Assembly (NCBI GenBank): GCA_002428365.1
Contig: DIVW01000045.1
Span: forward strand, 46,322 to 91,770
Length of the DNA: 45,449 nt
Source of the DNA: Propionibacteriaceae bacterium UBA6122
GTDB taxonomy: Bacteria > Actinomycetota > Actinomycetes > Propionibacteriales > Propionibacteriaceae
Direction of reading: 5' to 3'
A program made the position numbers and the translations under genes. The first letter of the stretch is position 1, and each line of letters begins with the position of its first letter. The notes beneath the pieces are model-generated. The model ran no database searches. It was not told the origin of the DNA and saw nothing but the letters and a program-made list of their open reading frames with translations. Positions 15,071 through 23,918 of the stretch are shown here, piece after piece.

Positions 15071-16528
15071 TCACTCCGGAATGAGTTGCCAGCCGGGCAG
15101 AGCCTTGGCCTTGTAGATGAATAGGTAGTGGAGCATCAGCTTCGACCAATGCCCGTAGAGCCCGATTTCGCCACGAGTGGTGGCCAGATTGCGGCCGGTC
15201 GGGTACTTGGTGAAGTCCGGCACGACCGGATCCATGATCATGGCCGCTGCTGAACCGCGAGTGAGGCCGGTGCCAGCCGAAGCCACACAGACCGCGCCCA
15301 TTTCGGTCATGGAAACGGTGTGGGACACGGCCTTGGGACCAATCTGGATCCGGTCGACGATGGTCTTCGCCACGATCTTGGCCATAAGCCCTGAAGGCAT
15401 GCCGGTGCGTGGTGGAGCCGGCGCAATGACAGTGCCGTTCGGCGTTTTGCGCGGCTTGGAGATCTGATGCGGCGGGGCGAAAGCGATGCCTACCGCCCAG
15501 ATGTTGTCGTAGCCAACCGACTGATACGTCTTGGGCCAGTCGTCGGCACGCCACTCCTCGTAGGGCTTGGGCGTGTAGTCGGCGTCCACCTTCATGAAGC
15601 CGCTGGGTGCGAACACCTGATCGGTGATGTCGTTGCCCTCAACGTCGAACGCCTTGATGGGATGCCCACCGAATGGCGGCAGCAACATGGCGAAGTCGTA
15701 ATCCAGGTCGTGCATCTCACCATCGAGAGTCTCATAGGTGATCGTCGAGGAGGTGATCTTGTGTGGGTGAGTGCCCAGGATCGGCTTGACGCCCCGCTCC
15801 CGGAATAGCGAGCTGGTCCACAGCTCACTGGTGCTTTCAAAGCCGCCCTGGTTGAAGATCATTCCACCCACACCGAAGTCGCCAAGGGCTGCTTCGTTGG
15901 TCAGGTAGTACAGCGTGGCGAGATCGCGGACGCCGGCTTCGCGGAGTTCGTGGTCGACGTTGAAGGTGTACTCGAACGCCGCGCCCTCACAGGTGCAGGT
16001 GCCGTGACCGGTGCCGACGACCAGCGTCTGCGGCTGGCCCTCCTTGAGCTTTGCGATCGTGGCTGCGAGCTTTTCGGCGGCCTCCACCGCGTGATCTGCG
16101 GTGCAGACCGAGACGGTGTTGCCAGCGTCAGGTCCGAGGCCTTCGGTGGCCTCGAACTTCAGCTTGGGGCCGGTGGCGTTGATCAGGTAGTCATACCGGA
16201 TCTTTTCGGTCTGACCGGCCTTGTCCTGGCCGGTGTATTGGATCTCAACAGCGCCGCGGGCATCCCCAGTGTCCCCCTGGGGATAGATCGCTACGGCTTT
16301 GGCCTGTCGATAGTCGACGCCCTTCTTCGCATAAACCGGAGCGAGGGGGAAGACCACCTTGGTCTTTGGCATCTTGCCCACCCCCACCCAGATGTTTGAG
16401 GGAATCCAGTTCCAGTTCGAGTTCGGGGATACGACCGTCACAGTGTGGTGACGGCCAAGCATCCGCCGAAGGTGTAGTGCCGCGGTGTGTCCGGCGATGC
16501 CGGCACCGAGGACGACAACGTTCGCCAT
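15071..16528 (-). CDS. sulfide:quinone oxidoreductase-like FAD protein
   Basis: A 485-residue flavoprotein with an N-terminal dinucleotide fold (VVVLGAGIAGHTAALHL) and an FAD-contact ATG motif (INATGPKL). Cysteines at 142 (SVCTADHA), 178 and 180 (GTCTCEGAAFEY) and 414 (MGAVCVASAG) correspond in order to the three-cysteine pattern of sulfide:quinone oxidoreductases. The C-terminus (HYLFIYKAKALPGW) looks amphipathic, as expected for membrane docking near the quinone pool. It is longer than the usual 400-430 residues. ATG 16528 has AAGGAG upstream; the open frame to 16636 runs through the operator and promoter. The operator and the neighbouring CstR support a role in sulfide oxidation to persulfide. 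The alternative is a generic NADH dehydrogenase-like flavoprotein. Confidence 0.82.
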   Translation of the reverse strand: MANVVVLGAGIAGHTAALHLRRMLGRHHTVTVVSPNSNWNWIPSNIWVGVGKMPKTKVVFPLAPVYAKKGVDYRQAKAVAIYPQGDTGDARGAVEIQYTGQDKAGQTEKIRYDYLINATGPKLKFEATEGLGPDAGNTVSVCTADHAVEAAEKLAATIAKLKEGQPQTLVVGTGHGTCTCEGAAFEYTFNVDHELREAGVRDLATLYYLTNEAALGDFGVGGMIFNQGGFESTSELWTSSLFRERGVKPILGTHPHKITSSTITYETLDGEMHDLDYDFAMLLPPFGGHPIKAFDVEGNDITDQVFAPSGFMKVDADYTPKPYEEWRADDWPKTYQSVGYDNIWAVGIAFAPPHQISKPRKTPNGTVIAPAPPRTGMPSGLMAKIVAKTIVDRIQIGPKAVSHTVSMTEMGAVCVASAGTGLTRGSAAAMIMDPVVPDFTKYPTGRNLATTRGEIGLYGHWSKLMLHYLFIYKAKALPGWQLIPE

Positions 16529-16566
16529 CGTCAACTCCTTCCAGCTGGCAACGGGGCCAGCGGGCC

Positions 16567-16597
16567 ATACCCTATGGGGTATATATAGGTAAGTCCA
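16567..16597 (-). promoter_or_regulatory. promoter and CstR-type operator of the SQR-like unit
   Basis: ATACCC-TATG-GGGTAT at 16567-16582 is a perfect palindrome. On the minus strand, TGGACT (16597-16592) and TAGGGT (16574-16569) are 17 bases apart and form a plausible promoter whose -10 lies inside the palindrome. Repressor binding would block RNA polymerase. The rest of the 208-base gap (16529-16736) shows nothing further. Confidence 0.75.
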
Positions 16598-16736
16598 GCA
16601 GTTTTGCTCCCTGCGGGCGCACCGCAGTCTAGGCACAATTCGGCACTTCGTCGGGGGCCGTGAACTGCTATGAGTCTACGGCGACGATGGCGGGCATGGG
16701 CCGTTTTGCTAGGGCTTTCGAGCCGGGGTGGTCGGT

Positions 16737-17243
16737 CTACTCAGCCAACCGGGAAACGAACACCTTCGCTTCGGTCAGTGCTGACCAACCGCCGATGAAC
16801 TCCAAGCCCACCACGGTTGCTGGCGGGAAGAGCGGCCGAACCTGAGCCAGCGCGGCCGCATCTGATTCGGAATTGGCCAGGTGGTAGACCAATCCGGGCA
16901 GCCCGGGGGCGTGACCAACCACCAGCACCTTGCGCAGCTGATCGTCCACGCCACACAGCTCCGCCAGTACCTGGCGGGCATTGGCGTTGTAGAGCCGGGG
17001 CAGATAGCGCACCGGTGCTCGAAGGTTGAGCAGCTCGGTGGTCTGGCGAGCGCGGGTGGCGCTGGAGCAAAGCACCAGGTCGATTCGGGCGCTGGCAAGG
17101 AAGGTGCCCGCCGCCCGCGCCTGAGCGCGACCGTCCCGGCTCAGCCCGCGGGACGCGTCCCCGAGACCGAGCAGGTCGCCCTCGGCGTCCGCGTGCCGGA
17201 GCAGATAGAGCCAGTGAGGCTTCAGCTCGCCGCGGATCGCCAT
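16737..17243 (-). CDS. SixA-like histidine phosphatase
   Basis: A 168-residue phosphohistidine phosphatase-superfamily protein. The catalytic LLRHADAE motif lies near residue 14, an SSATRARQTTE segment follows, and the second histidine is in VVGHAPGL. The size and motifs match SixA, which removes phosphate from histidine phosphotransfer domains in E. coli; the target in actinobacteria is unclear. ATG 17243 starts 12 bases after the pyrophosphatase stop, and the CGGGAG at the end of that gene is the only ribosome-site candidate, rather distant. The longer frame to 17348 overlaps the pyrophosphatase gene and is unlikely. Confidence 0.85.
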   Translation of the reverse strand: MAIRGELKPHWLYLLRHADAEGDLLGLGDASRGLSRDGRAQARAAGTFLASARIDLVLCSSATRARQTTELLNLRAPVRYLPRLYNANARQVLAELCGVDDQLRKVLVVGHAPGLPGLVYHLANSESDAAALAQVRPLFPPATVVGLEFIGGWSALTEAKVFVSRLAE

Positions 17244-17254
17244 GGTGGTGCGGT

Positions 17255-17806
17255 TTACTCCCGGGTGAACGTGTTCTCGTAGGAGGTGCCGCGGGCCCGC
17301 TCCCAGCTCGCGTGGATCTCCATCTCGGCTTCCGAATGGCCCACCCACACTGCTCCTTCGACCGACTTACCGGGCTCCAGATCTTTGTAGACGCTGAAGA
17401 AGTGCTCGATCTCGAGCAGAGCGAGGTTGGGCAGGTCGGTTAGCTCCTTGATCTGACCCTGCCGCTGGTCGGCAACCGGGATGCAGAGCACCTTGTCGTC
17501 GCCGCCCATCTCGTCGGTCATCCGGAACATCCCGATGGCGCGGCATTCGATCAATGCGCCAGGGAAGGTCGGCTCAGGCACTAGCACCATGGCGTCCAGC
17601 GGGTCGCCGTCCTGGCCGAGAGTGCCCTCGATAAAGCCGTAGTCGTTGGGGTACTGCGTCGAGGTGAACAGCGTCCGGTCGAGCCGAATGCGGCCGGTGT
17701 GATGGTCCATCTCGTACTTGTTCTTGGTCCCCTTGGGGATCTCGACGGTCACGTCGAAGTGCAGGCTCGGTTGGATCGTCGGGCGAGTAAAAGCTGGGTG
17801 ATCCAT
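17255..17806 (-). CDS. ppa: inorganic pyrophosphatase
   Basis: A 183-residue family I soluble pyrophosphatase that hydrolyses pyrophosphate and so pulls biosynthetic reactions forward. The family signature is present: EIPKGTKNKYE near the N-terminus, YGFIEGT, and the metal-binding DGDPLDAMVL, with KDLEPGK near the C-terminus. ATG 17806 is preceded by AGAGAGG. It is divergent from the PBP4 gene, with only 34 bases between the starts, and is followed by the SixA-like gene as a two-gene unit. Confidence 0.95.
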   Translation of the reverse strand: MDHPAFTRPTIQPSLHFDVTVEIPKGTKNKYEMDHHTGRIRLDRTLFTSTQYPNDYGFIEGTLGQDGDPLDAMVLVPEPTFPGALIECRAIGMFRMTDEMGGDDKVLCIPVADQRQGQIKELTDLPNLALLEIEHFFSVYKDLEPGKSVEGAVWVGHSEAEMEIHASWERARGTSYENTFTRE

Positions 17807-17840
17807 TTGGGCGGCACCTCTCTGTCATGATTGACCTGTT

Positions 17841-19193
17841 ATGTACGCACCGACCTTATCGTTAGCTGACGCACCCAGACGAACGCCGGTCTCGGCTCGT
17901 CGACTAGCCGTTATGTTGGCCGCGCCGCTGGCAGCAGTGGTGTTGGCTGGCTGTGCCGTGCCAGCTTCGATGGCCGCCCAGCCCCAGGTCGTGCCAACCC
18001 CTGGTGCAAGCGCGTCCCCGGCTCCGCTTCCTGAACCGGCCCAGCTCACCACCCGCCTAGCGCAGGTCTCCACCGCCAAAATCGACAAGGTCGCACTGAC
18101 GATCACCACCACTGACGGCATCCTGCTGGCTGCGCGCTCAGGTACTAAGCCACTCACTCCGGCCTCCACCATGAAGGTGGTCACCACGATGGCCGCGGTC
18201 GACATCCTCGGTGCCGATCATCGCTTCACGACCAAGGCTGTTTACGCCGGCGCAGGCAAGGTGACCTTGGTTGGCGGCGGCGATCCGGTGCTCACTGATA
18301 AGAGCTCGACCTCGGTCTACAAGAAGGCCTCCCTGCAGCGCCTGGCCGCGGCCACTGCAGCCGCGCTGAAGGCGAAGGGGCAGACCCAAATCACCCTTGG
18401 CTATGACGCCTCATTGTTCAGCGGCCCCACCTTCAGCCCGTATTGGAAGAAGAAGTGGAAGGGCACCGAAGCCAGGGTTGCCGCGTTGGAGATCAACTCC
18501 GGCAAGGTCGGTTGGCGCGCGCAGGCGAATCCGCCGCTGACTGCAGCCAAGGCCTTCGCGTCCAGGCTGAAGAAGGCCGGGATCAAGGTCAACAAGATCG
18601 CTGCGGCCAAGGCCAGCGCCGGAGCCAGCGAGCTGGCATCGGTCACCTCGGCCTCCTTGGCGATGATCATCAAGCGGACGCTGCTGATCAGCGACAACGT
18701 TGGCGCGGAGACCCTTTCTCGCCACGCCTCGCTGGCCAACGGCCACGCCGGCAGCTTCACCAGCGCGGCCGCCAACGTCCAGGCCTGGCTGAACGCCAAG
18801 GGCCTGTGGGCTTCCGGGTTGAAGATCCTCGACGGTAGTGGCCTCGCGCCGGGCAGCAAGCTGAGCACCGAGACTCTCGCCAAAGCGATGCGTACCGCGC
18901 TGGCTGAGCCGACCTACGTGCCGGTGACCGCCGGGTTGCCGGTGGCCTGGGAAACCGGCACCTTGGCCAGGCGGTTCGACGATAAGTCGGAGAAGGCCGG
19001 TCGGCACAACGTCCACGCCAAGACCGGCACCCTGCGCGGAGTGGCTGGCCTGGTCGGCTATCTGACCACCAAGGATGGTGCCCGGCTGGTGTTCGCTGAG
19101 CTTGCCAACACCAGCAAGCCGGTCAGCTACACCCGGCTCTACAACTGGTTGGACCGCACGGCTGCGGCCACCATCACCTGTTCGTGTCGCTGA
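17841..19193 (+). CDS. dacB: D-alanyl-D-alanine carboxypeptidase/endopeptidase (PBP4 type)
   Basis: A 450-residue S13-family penicillin-binding protein that trims peptidoglycan stem peptides or cuts cross-links outside the membrane. The N-terminus has a signal with a lipobox-like LAGC (Cys38). The active site has Ser109-x-x-Lys112 (STMK), the SxN motif in LISDNVG and KTG in HAKTGTLRG. Neighbours ppa, the metallopeptidase and tilS-hpt-ftsH occur in the same order in many actinobacteria. ATG 17841 has no obvious ribosome site; ATG 17913 is possible but would cut into the signal peptide. Confidence 0.93.
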   Translation: MYAPTLSLADAPRRTPVSARRLAVMLAAPLAAVVLAGCAVPASMAAQPQVVPTPGASASPAPLPEPAQLTTRLAQVSTAKIDKVALTITTTDGILLAARSGTKPLTPASTMKVVTTMAAVDILGADHRFTTKAVYAGAGKVTLVGGGDPVLTDKSSTSVYKKASLQRLAAATAAALKAKGQTQITLGYDASLFSGPTFSPYWKKKWKGTEARVAALEINSGKVGWRAQANPPLTAAKAFASRLKKAGIKVNKIAAAKASAGASELASVTSASLAMIIKRTLLISDNVGAETLSRHASLANGHAGSFTSAAANVQAWLNAKGLWASGLKILDGSGLAPGSKLSTETLAKAMRTALAEPTYVPVTAGLPVAWETGTLARRFDDKSEKAGRHNVHAKTGTLRGVAGLVGYLTTKDGARLVFAELANTSKPVSYTRLYNWLDRTAAATITCSCR

Positions 19194-19244
19194 CGACCTG
19201 CTGCCCACCTGGGCGGCGCGTGGGGTTGGCCTCGACGGGCCTCC

Positions 19245-19250
19245 TAAGCT
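19245..19250 (+). promoter_or_regulatory. -10 box TAAGCT of the zinc metallopeptidase gene
   Basis: The box ends six bases before ATG 19257 and there is no ribosome site, so the transcript is probably leaderless. Confidence 0.5.
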
Positions 19251-19256
19251 GAACCC

Positions 19257-20231
19257 ATGCAGCAACTTCCCGCAGTGGATTGGGACGCAGCCGTAACCGC
19301 TGGAGCGATGGTGCTCCCGGCCGGCCCCCGACTGGACCCAGCAGAGATCGAACAGACCGTTACCCAATTGCGCCAGGCTGCCGCTGCGGCCACCGGGCAT
19401 GTGGCTGAGGTAACCGAGCTGGCCGCACCGACGCCAGCGCAAGTGCTGGTGGTCGACCGCGCTGGCTGGTTGAAGGCGTGCACCCAATCGGCTCAGGCTT
19501 TGCTGGAGGGTGCCGCAGGCGCGCCGGAGGAAGCTGATTCGAGTTGGGCCAAGGCGCGCGCCATGGCACTCGGTGGCCAGGCCGGGGTGGTTTTCGCGGC
19601 GATCGCCACCCGGATCCTTGGCCAGTTCGATCCGTTCTACCAACCCACTCGATTGATGCTGGTGGCGCCTAACGTGGTGGCCGTCGAGCGGGACCTGGGC
19701 GTAGTTCCGGCTGACTTCCGCCTCTGGGTTTGCTTGCATGAGGAGACCCATCGCTTCCAGTTCGGACATGCCCCCTGGTTGCGCGAGCACCTGCTGGGCC
19801 TGATCGGCGAGTTGTTGGACGGCGACGAGCTCAAGTTCGGTTGGCAGGCCGAAGACGCCACGATCTCGCGTCGGCTGATCGGTTCGCCGGCCCAGCGGCA
19901 GGCCTTCGATCAGGCCACCGCGGTGATGTCGCTGCTTGAAGGACACGCCGACGTGATGATGGATCGGGTCGGCGCCGATGTCGTGCCCAGCTACTCCTCG
20001 ATTCGGGCGGCCTTCGAGCGGCGGCGCACCAACGCCGGCTGGTTCTCCTGGGTGCAGAAAGCGCTCGGTTTCGACCTGAAATACGCCCAGTACCGCGAGG
20101 GTGCTGCGTTCTGCCGGGCAGTGATCGAGGCCGCCGACGTGCCTACCTTGAACCAGGCCTTCGCCGCACCCGGACTGCTGCCCAGCCTGGAAGAGCTCCG
20201 CGACCCGCAGCGCTGGCTGCATCGGATCTAG
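19257..20231 (+). CDS. zinc-dependent metallopeptidase, DUF2342 type
   Basis: A 324-residue cytoplasmic protein with a HExxH zinc motif in VCLHEETHRFQF and a second conserved ELLEGH-like helix (SLLEGHADVMMD) that would supply further ligands. It matches the actinobacterial family annotated as zinc-dependent metalloprotease or coenzyme F420-biosynthesis-associated protein, usually located beside tilS and hpt as here. The natural substrate is not known to me. No signal peptide is seen. Confidence 0.85.
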   Translation: MQQLPAVDWDAAVTAGAMVLPAGPRLDPAEIEQTVTQLRQAAAAATGHVAEVTELAAPTPAQVLVVDRAGWLKACTQSAQALLEGAAGAPEEADSSWAKARAMALGGQAGVVFAAIATRILGQFDPFYQPTRLMLVAPNVVAVERDLGVVPADFRLWVCLHEETHRFQFGHAPWLREHLLGLIGELLDGDELKFGWQAEDATISRRLIGSPAQRQAFDQATAVMSLLEGHADVMMDRVGADVVPSYSSIRAAFERRRTNAGWFSWVQKALGFDLKYAQYREGAAFCRAVIEAADVPTLNQAFAAPGLLPSLEELRDPQRWLHRI

Positions 20232-20238
20232 GTCCTCA

Positions 20239-21186
20239 ATGGCGCGTCGTGCGCTCGGCCCCGCCACGCTGCAGCTGGTCCAGGCGCTGTCGAATCTGCC
20301 TTCAGCGCCGCTGCTAGTGGCTTGCTCCGGAGGTCCGGATTCGCTGGCGCTGGCGGCTGCGGCCGCCGTCCTCGGTGATCGGCGGGGTACTGACGTCCGG
20401 GCGGTGGTGGTCGATCATGGGCTGCAGGAGGGCTCGGCCCAGGTGGCCGCTGGTGTCGTCGAACAGCTCGCCACCAAGTTGAGCCTGCCCGCCGCGGTGG
20501 TGTCGGCGGTAGTGGTGGCGAACGCGTCCGGCCCTGAGGCTGCCGCCCGCGCGGCCCGCTATGCCGCCCTGGAGGCTGCCGCTGCCGGCTCCGAACTGGT
20601 GTTGCTCGGCCACACTCTCGACGACCAGGCTGAGACGGTGCTGTTGGGCTTGGCCCGAGGATCGGGGCCCCGCTCGTTGGCTGGCATGCCTGCGGTCCGG
20701 GGGCGCTTCCACCGGCCACTGCTCGGCCTGCGCCGTCAGGTCACCGAGGCGGCTTGTGCCGAGTTGGGGTTGGTGGCCTGGATTGATCCCCACAACAGCG
20801 AAGATCGATTCTCCCGCGTCCGGGTGCGGCAGCGAGTGTTGCCAATGTTGGAGGCCGAACTGGGTCCCGGGGTGGCTGAAGCTCTGGCACGGTCGGCGGC
20901 CCTGGCCCGCGCGGACGCCGACCTGCTCGATGAGCTGGCCGCGGCCGAGTTGGGTGAGCCGGCGGCTGACCTGCTCGATTGCGCGCGACTGGCCCAACTG
21001 GCTCCGGCGCTGCGCTCGCGGGTGTTGCGGGCCTGGTTGTTCACCTGCGGAGCTGCTGAGGTGGGTGCGGCCCATTTGGCCGCCGTGACCGCATTGGTCA
21101 CCGACTGGCACGGGCAGCGCTGGGTGGAAATCCCCGGGCTTCGGGTGAGTCGAAGCCAGGGCTCACTACGGGCGGTCGGCAACTGA
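20239..21186 (+). CDS. tilS: tRNA(Ile)-lysidine synthase
   Basis: Modifies C34 of the minor tRNA-Ile(CAU) to lysidine so that it reads AUA. The N-type ATP pyrophosphatase loop SGGPDSLALA is near residue 32, and a conserved GHTLDDQAET follows, as expected for the family. At 315 residues it is the short actinobacterial form without the large C-terminal domains. ATG 20239 follows the metallopeptidase stop by seven bases, with only a weak AGGT ribosome site, so the two genes are probably coupled. Confidence 0.93.
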   Translation: MARRALGPATLQLVQALSNLPSAPLLVACSGGPDSLALAAAAAVLGDRRGTDVRAVVVDHGLQEGSAQVAAGVVEQLATKLSLPAAVVSAVVVANASGPEAAARAARYAALEAAAAGSELVLLGHTLDDQAETVLLGLARGSGPRSLAGMPAVRGRFHRPLLGLRRQVTEAACAELGLVAWIDPHNSEDRFSRVRVRQRVLPMLEAELGPGVAEALARSAALARADADLLDELAAAELGEPAADLLDCARLAQLAPALRSRVLRAWLFTCGAAEVGAAHLAAVTALVTDWHGQRWVEIPGLRVSRSQGSLRAVGN

Positions 21187-21203
21187 TGCACCGCAGAGCA
21201 GGG

Positions 21204-21209
21204 TAGGTT
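21204..21209 (+). promoter_or_regulatory. -10 box TAGGTT of hpt
   Basis: It ends seven bases before GTG 21217, a leaderless layout that decides the start codon of hpt. Confidence 0.5.
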
Positions 21210-21216
21210 GTGCGGC

Positions 21217-21768
21217 GTGGATGCTGTTGATGTTGCCGCCGACCTCTCTGAAGTCCTCTACACCTCCGACCGGATAAATGCCCGGCTCGCCGAGGTGGCC
21301 GCGGAGATAGACCGCGACTACGTCGACAAGAACCCGCTGCTGGTGGGAGTGCTTAACGGTGCAGTGATGGTGATGGCCGATCTGTCCCGGGCGCTGCACA
21401 TAGATTGCGCGATGGACTGGATGGCGATCTCGTCCTACGGGATGGGTACGCACTCTTCGGGGGTCGTGCGAATCCTGAAGGATCTGTCGACTGACCTCGT
21501 CGGGCGCCACGTGCTGGTGGTGGAAGACATCATCGACACCGGGCTGACGCTCACCTATCTGATGCAGAATCTGGCCTCCCGCAGCCCGGCGAGTCTGGAA
21601 ATCATGACCATGTTCCGCAAGCCGGAAGCGATGAAGATCGAGGTGGACGTGAAATACGTCGGCTTCGACCTGCCCAACAAGTTCGTTGTCGGCTACGGGC
21701 TGGACTACTCCGGCCGCTACCGCAATTTGCGCGACGTGGGCATTCTGGCGCCGCACGTCTACAGCTGA
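21217..21768 (+). CDS. hpt: hypoxanthine phosphoribosyltransferase
   Basis: Purine salvage enzyme making IMP or GMP from hypoxanthine or guanine and PRPP. The PRPP-binding signature is VLVVEDIIDTGLTL, the flexible-loop region is SSYGMGTHSSG, and KYVGFDLPNKFVVGYGLDY near the end is the purine-binding region. The GTG at 21217 gives 183 residues. The frame extends back to TTG 21208, but that codon lies inside the -10 box. The order tilS-hpt-ftsH is widely conserved in bacteria. Confidence 0.94.
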   Translation: MDAVDVAADLSEVLYTSDRINARLAEVAAEIDRDYVDKNPLLVGVLNGAVMVMADLSRALHIDCAMDWMAISSYGMGTHSSGVVRILKDLSTDLVGRHVLVVEDIIDTGLTLTYLMQNLASRSPASLEIMTMFRKPEAMKIEVDVKYVGFDLPNKFVVGYGLDYSGRYRNLRDVGILAPHVYS

Positions 21769-21839
21769 CCTTCGGCGGGGGAGTTGCCCGGTTCGGTATC
21801 GTCTACTTGCTCGTGCTCGATGCTTGACGAAAGCTGGCT

Positions 21840-23915
21840 ATGAACTTTTCCCGGATCTTCCGATCCCCGATCTTGTGGGTTGTCCTGGGTTTCTTGGGGA
21901 TCGCGATCATCTTCGAGGTCGTGGGCAATGCCAACGGGTTTGTGGCAAAGCCGACCTCTGAGATCGTCCAACTCATCAACTCCGACACCCCACTGACCGA
22001 AGTGGTCATCAACGATGGCGACCAGACCATCAAGGTGACCACCAAGGACGCGGTGCCGCTGAAGTACAAGTCAACCTGGATCCCGCCGCAGAACCAGCAA
22101 CTGATCGATCGGCTGAATGCCCGGGTGAACGCTGGGATGCTCGACCGCTACCTGAGCGAGCCGGCCCAGCCGAACTTCTGGAGCACCTTCCTGTTCAGCG
22201 TGCTGCCCTTCCTGATCATCGGAATCCTGTTCTTCCTGATGCTGAACAACGTCCAGGGCGGCGGCAACCGGGTGCTCGGGTTTGGCAAGTCGAAAGCCAA
22301 GCTGGCCAGCAAGGACACCCCCAAGACCACCTTCGCTGACGTGGCTGGCTGTGAAGAGGCCATCGAGGAACTGCAGGAGATCCGCGAGTTCCTTTCCGAG
22401 CCAGGCAAGTTCACTGCGGTCGGCGCGAAGATCCCCAAGGGTGTGCTGCTCTACGGACCCCCCGGCACCGGCAAGACGCTGCTGGCCCGCGCAGTGGCCG
22501 GCGAAGCTGGCGTCCCGTTCTTCTCGATCTCTGGTTCGGATTTCGTGGAGATGTTCGTGGGCGTCGGCGCCTCCCGCGTACGTGATCTGTTCGAGCAGGC
22601 AAAGGAAGCCGCCCCAGCGATCGTCTTCATCGACGAGATTGATGCCGTCGGACGGCACCGCGGCGCCGGTATGGGCGGCGGCCATGACGAACGCGAACAG
22701 ACCCTGAACCAGCTACTCGTCGAGATGGACGGGTTCGATGTGCGCGGCGGTGTGGTGCTGATCGCCGCGACCAACCGACCTGATGTTCTCGACCCGGCGC
22801 TGCTGCGCCCGGGTCGCTTCGACCGGCAGATTCCGGTCGAGGCGCCGGACATGAAGGGCCGGCTGCAGATTCTTCGCGTCCATGCGGCCAACAAGCCAAT
22901 CGGCACCGACGTCGACTTGGCGACGGTGGCCAAGCGCACGCCCGGGTTCACTGGTGCCGATCTGGCCAATGTGCTGAATGAGGCGGCCCTGCTTACCGCC
23001 CGGATGAACCTGCGGTTCATCGGCAAGCCGGAGTTGGACGAGGCCATTGATCGGGTTATCGGTGGTCCGCAGAAGCGCAGCCGAGTGATGAACGAGCGTG
23101 AGTTGTTGATCACTGCCTACCACGAGGGCGGACACGCCCTGGTGGCCGCGGCAATGCCAGCAACTGACCCGGTGCAGAAGGTGACGATCCTGCCGCGCGG
23201 CCGGGCGCTGGGTTACACGATGGTGATGCCCGACGACGACAAGTACTCCCAGACCCGCGGTGAGCTGCTCGATCAGCTGGCCTACATGATGGGCGGACGG
23301 GCCGCCGAAGAGCTGGTCTTCCACGACCCGACCACGGGTGCCAGCAACGACATCGAGAAGGCCACCAAGCTGGCCCGGGCGATGGTCACCGAGTTCGGCA
23401 TGACTGAATCCCTCGGCGCGGTCAAGTACGGCTCGGGTGACCGCGAACCGTTCCTGGGGATGAGCTACGCCAGCGATTCGCGCACCTACTCCGAGGCGAT
23501 CGCCGGTCAGGTGGACGCTGAAGTCTCCAAGCTGATCTCCACCGCCCACCAGGAGGCCTTCGACGTCCTCACTGCCAACCGTGATGTGTTGGACGAGTTG
23601 GTGCGGCAGTTGTTCGAGAAGGAGACCCTCGACAAGGAGCAGGTGGCCAAGATTTTCGAGCCGCTGCGGCGTTGGCCGAAGCGGGCGGCCTGGACGGGCT
23701 CGGAGACCCGCAAGCCCAGCGACGTGCCGCCGATTGATCCGCCGGAGCGACCGACGCCCCCGGATCCGGCGCTGCCGCCAGCCGGTTTGATGCCGGGTTA
23801 CCCGGGCTACCCCTCGCCATACCCAATGCCCGAACAGGCGCCGCCGGCCTACCCGCCGCTGTACCCAGGGGATCAGGGCATCGGAGGGGATGCCCCCAAA
23901 CAGCCGGGGGCCTAA
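21840..23915 (+). CDS. ftsH: ATP-dependent zinc metalloprotease FtsH
   Basis: Membrane-bound AAA+ protease that degrades membrane and regulatory proteins, 691 residues. Two membrane segments lie at about 7-28 and 116-137, enclosing an extracytoplasmic domain. The AAA module has Walker A GPPGTGKT, Walker B VFIDEID and the second region of homology (AATNRPDVLDPALLRPGRFD). The protease site is HEGGH, where the commonest form is HEAGH, which is still HExxH. The C-terminal 80 residues are Pro-rich and disordered, an actinobacterial feature. It is followed after three bases by folE. Confidence 0.96.
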   Translation: MNFSRIFRSPILWVVLGFLGIAIIFEVVGNANGFVAKPTSEIVQLINSDTPLTEVVINDGDQTIKVTTKDAVPLKYKSTWIPPQNQQLIDRLNARVNAGMLDRYLSEPAQPNFWSTFLFSVLPFLIIGILFFLMLNNVQGGGNRVLGFGKSKAKLASKDTPKTTFADVAGCEEAIEELQEIREFLSEPGKFTAVGAKIPKGVLLYGPPGTGKTLLARAVAGEAGVPFFSISGSDFVEMFVGVGASRVRDLFEQAKEAAPAIVFIDEIDAVGRHRGAGMGGGHDEREQTLNQLLVEMDGFDVRGGVVLIAATNRPDVLDPALLRPGRFDRQIPVEAPDMKGRLQILRVHAANKPIGTDVDLATVAKRTPGFTGADLANVLNEAALLTARMNLRFIGKPELDEAIDRVIGGPQKRSRVMNERELLITAYHEGGHALVAAAMPATDPVQKVTILPRGRALGYTMVMPDDDKYSQTRGELLDQLAYMMGGRAAEELVFHDPTTGASNDIEKATKLARAMVTEFGMTESLGAVKYGSGDREPFLGMSYASDSRTYSEAIAGQVDAEVSKLISTAHQEAFDVLTANRDVLDELVRQLFEKETLDKEQVAKIFEPLRRWPKRAAWTGSETRKPSDVPPIDPPERPTPPDPALPPAGLMPGYPGYPSPYPMPEQAPPAYPPLYPGDQGIGGDAPKQPGA

Positions 23916-23918
23916 GTC

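Noticed and set aside
18411..20267. 618-residue open frame on the minus strand opposite the PBP4 and metallopeptidase genes
   Set aside because: No domain is recognisable, and both plus-strand genes carry full catalytic motifs.
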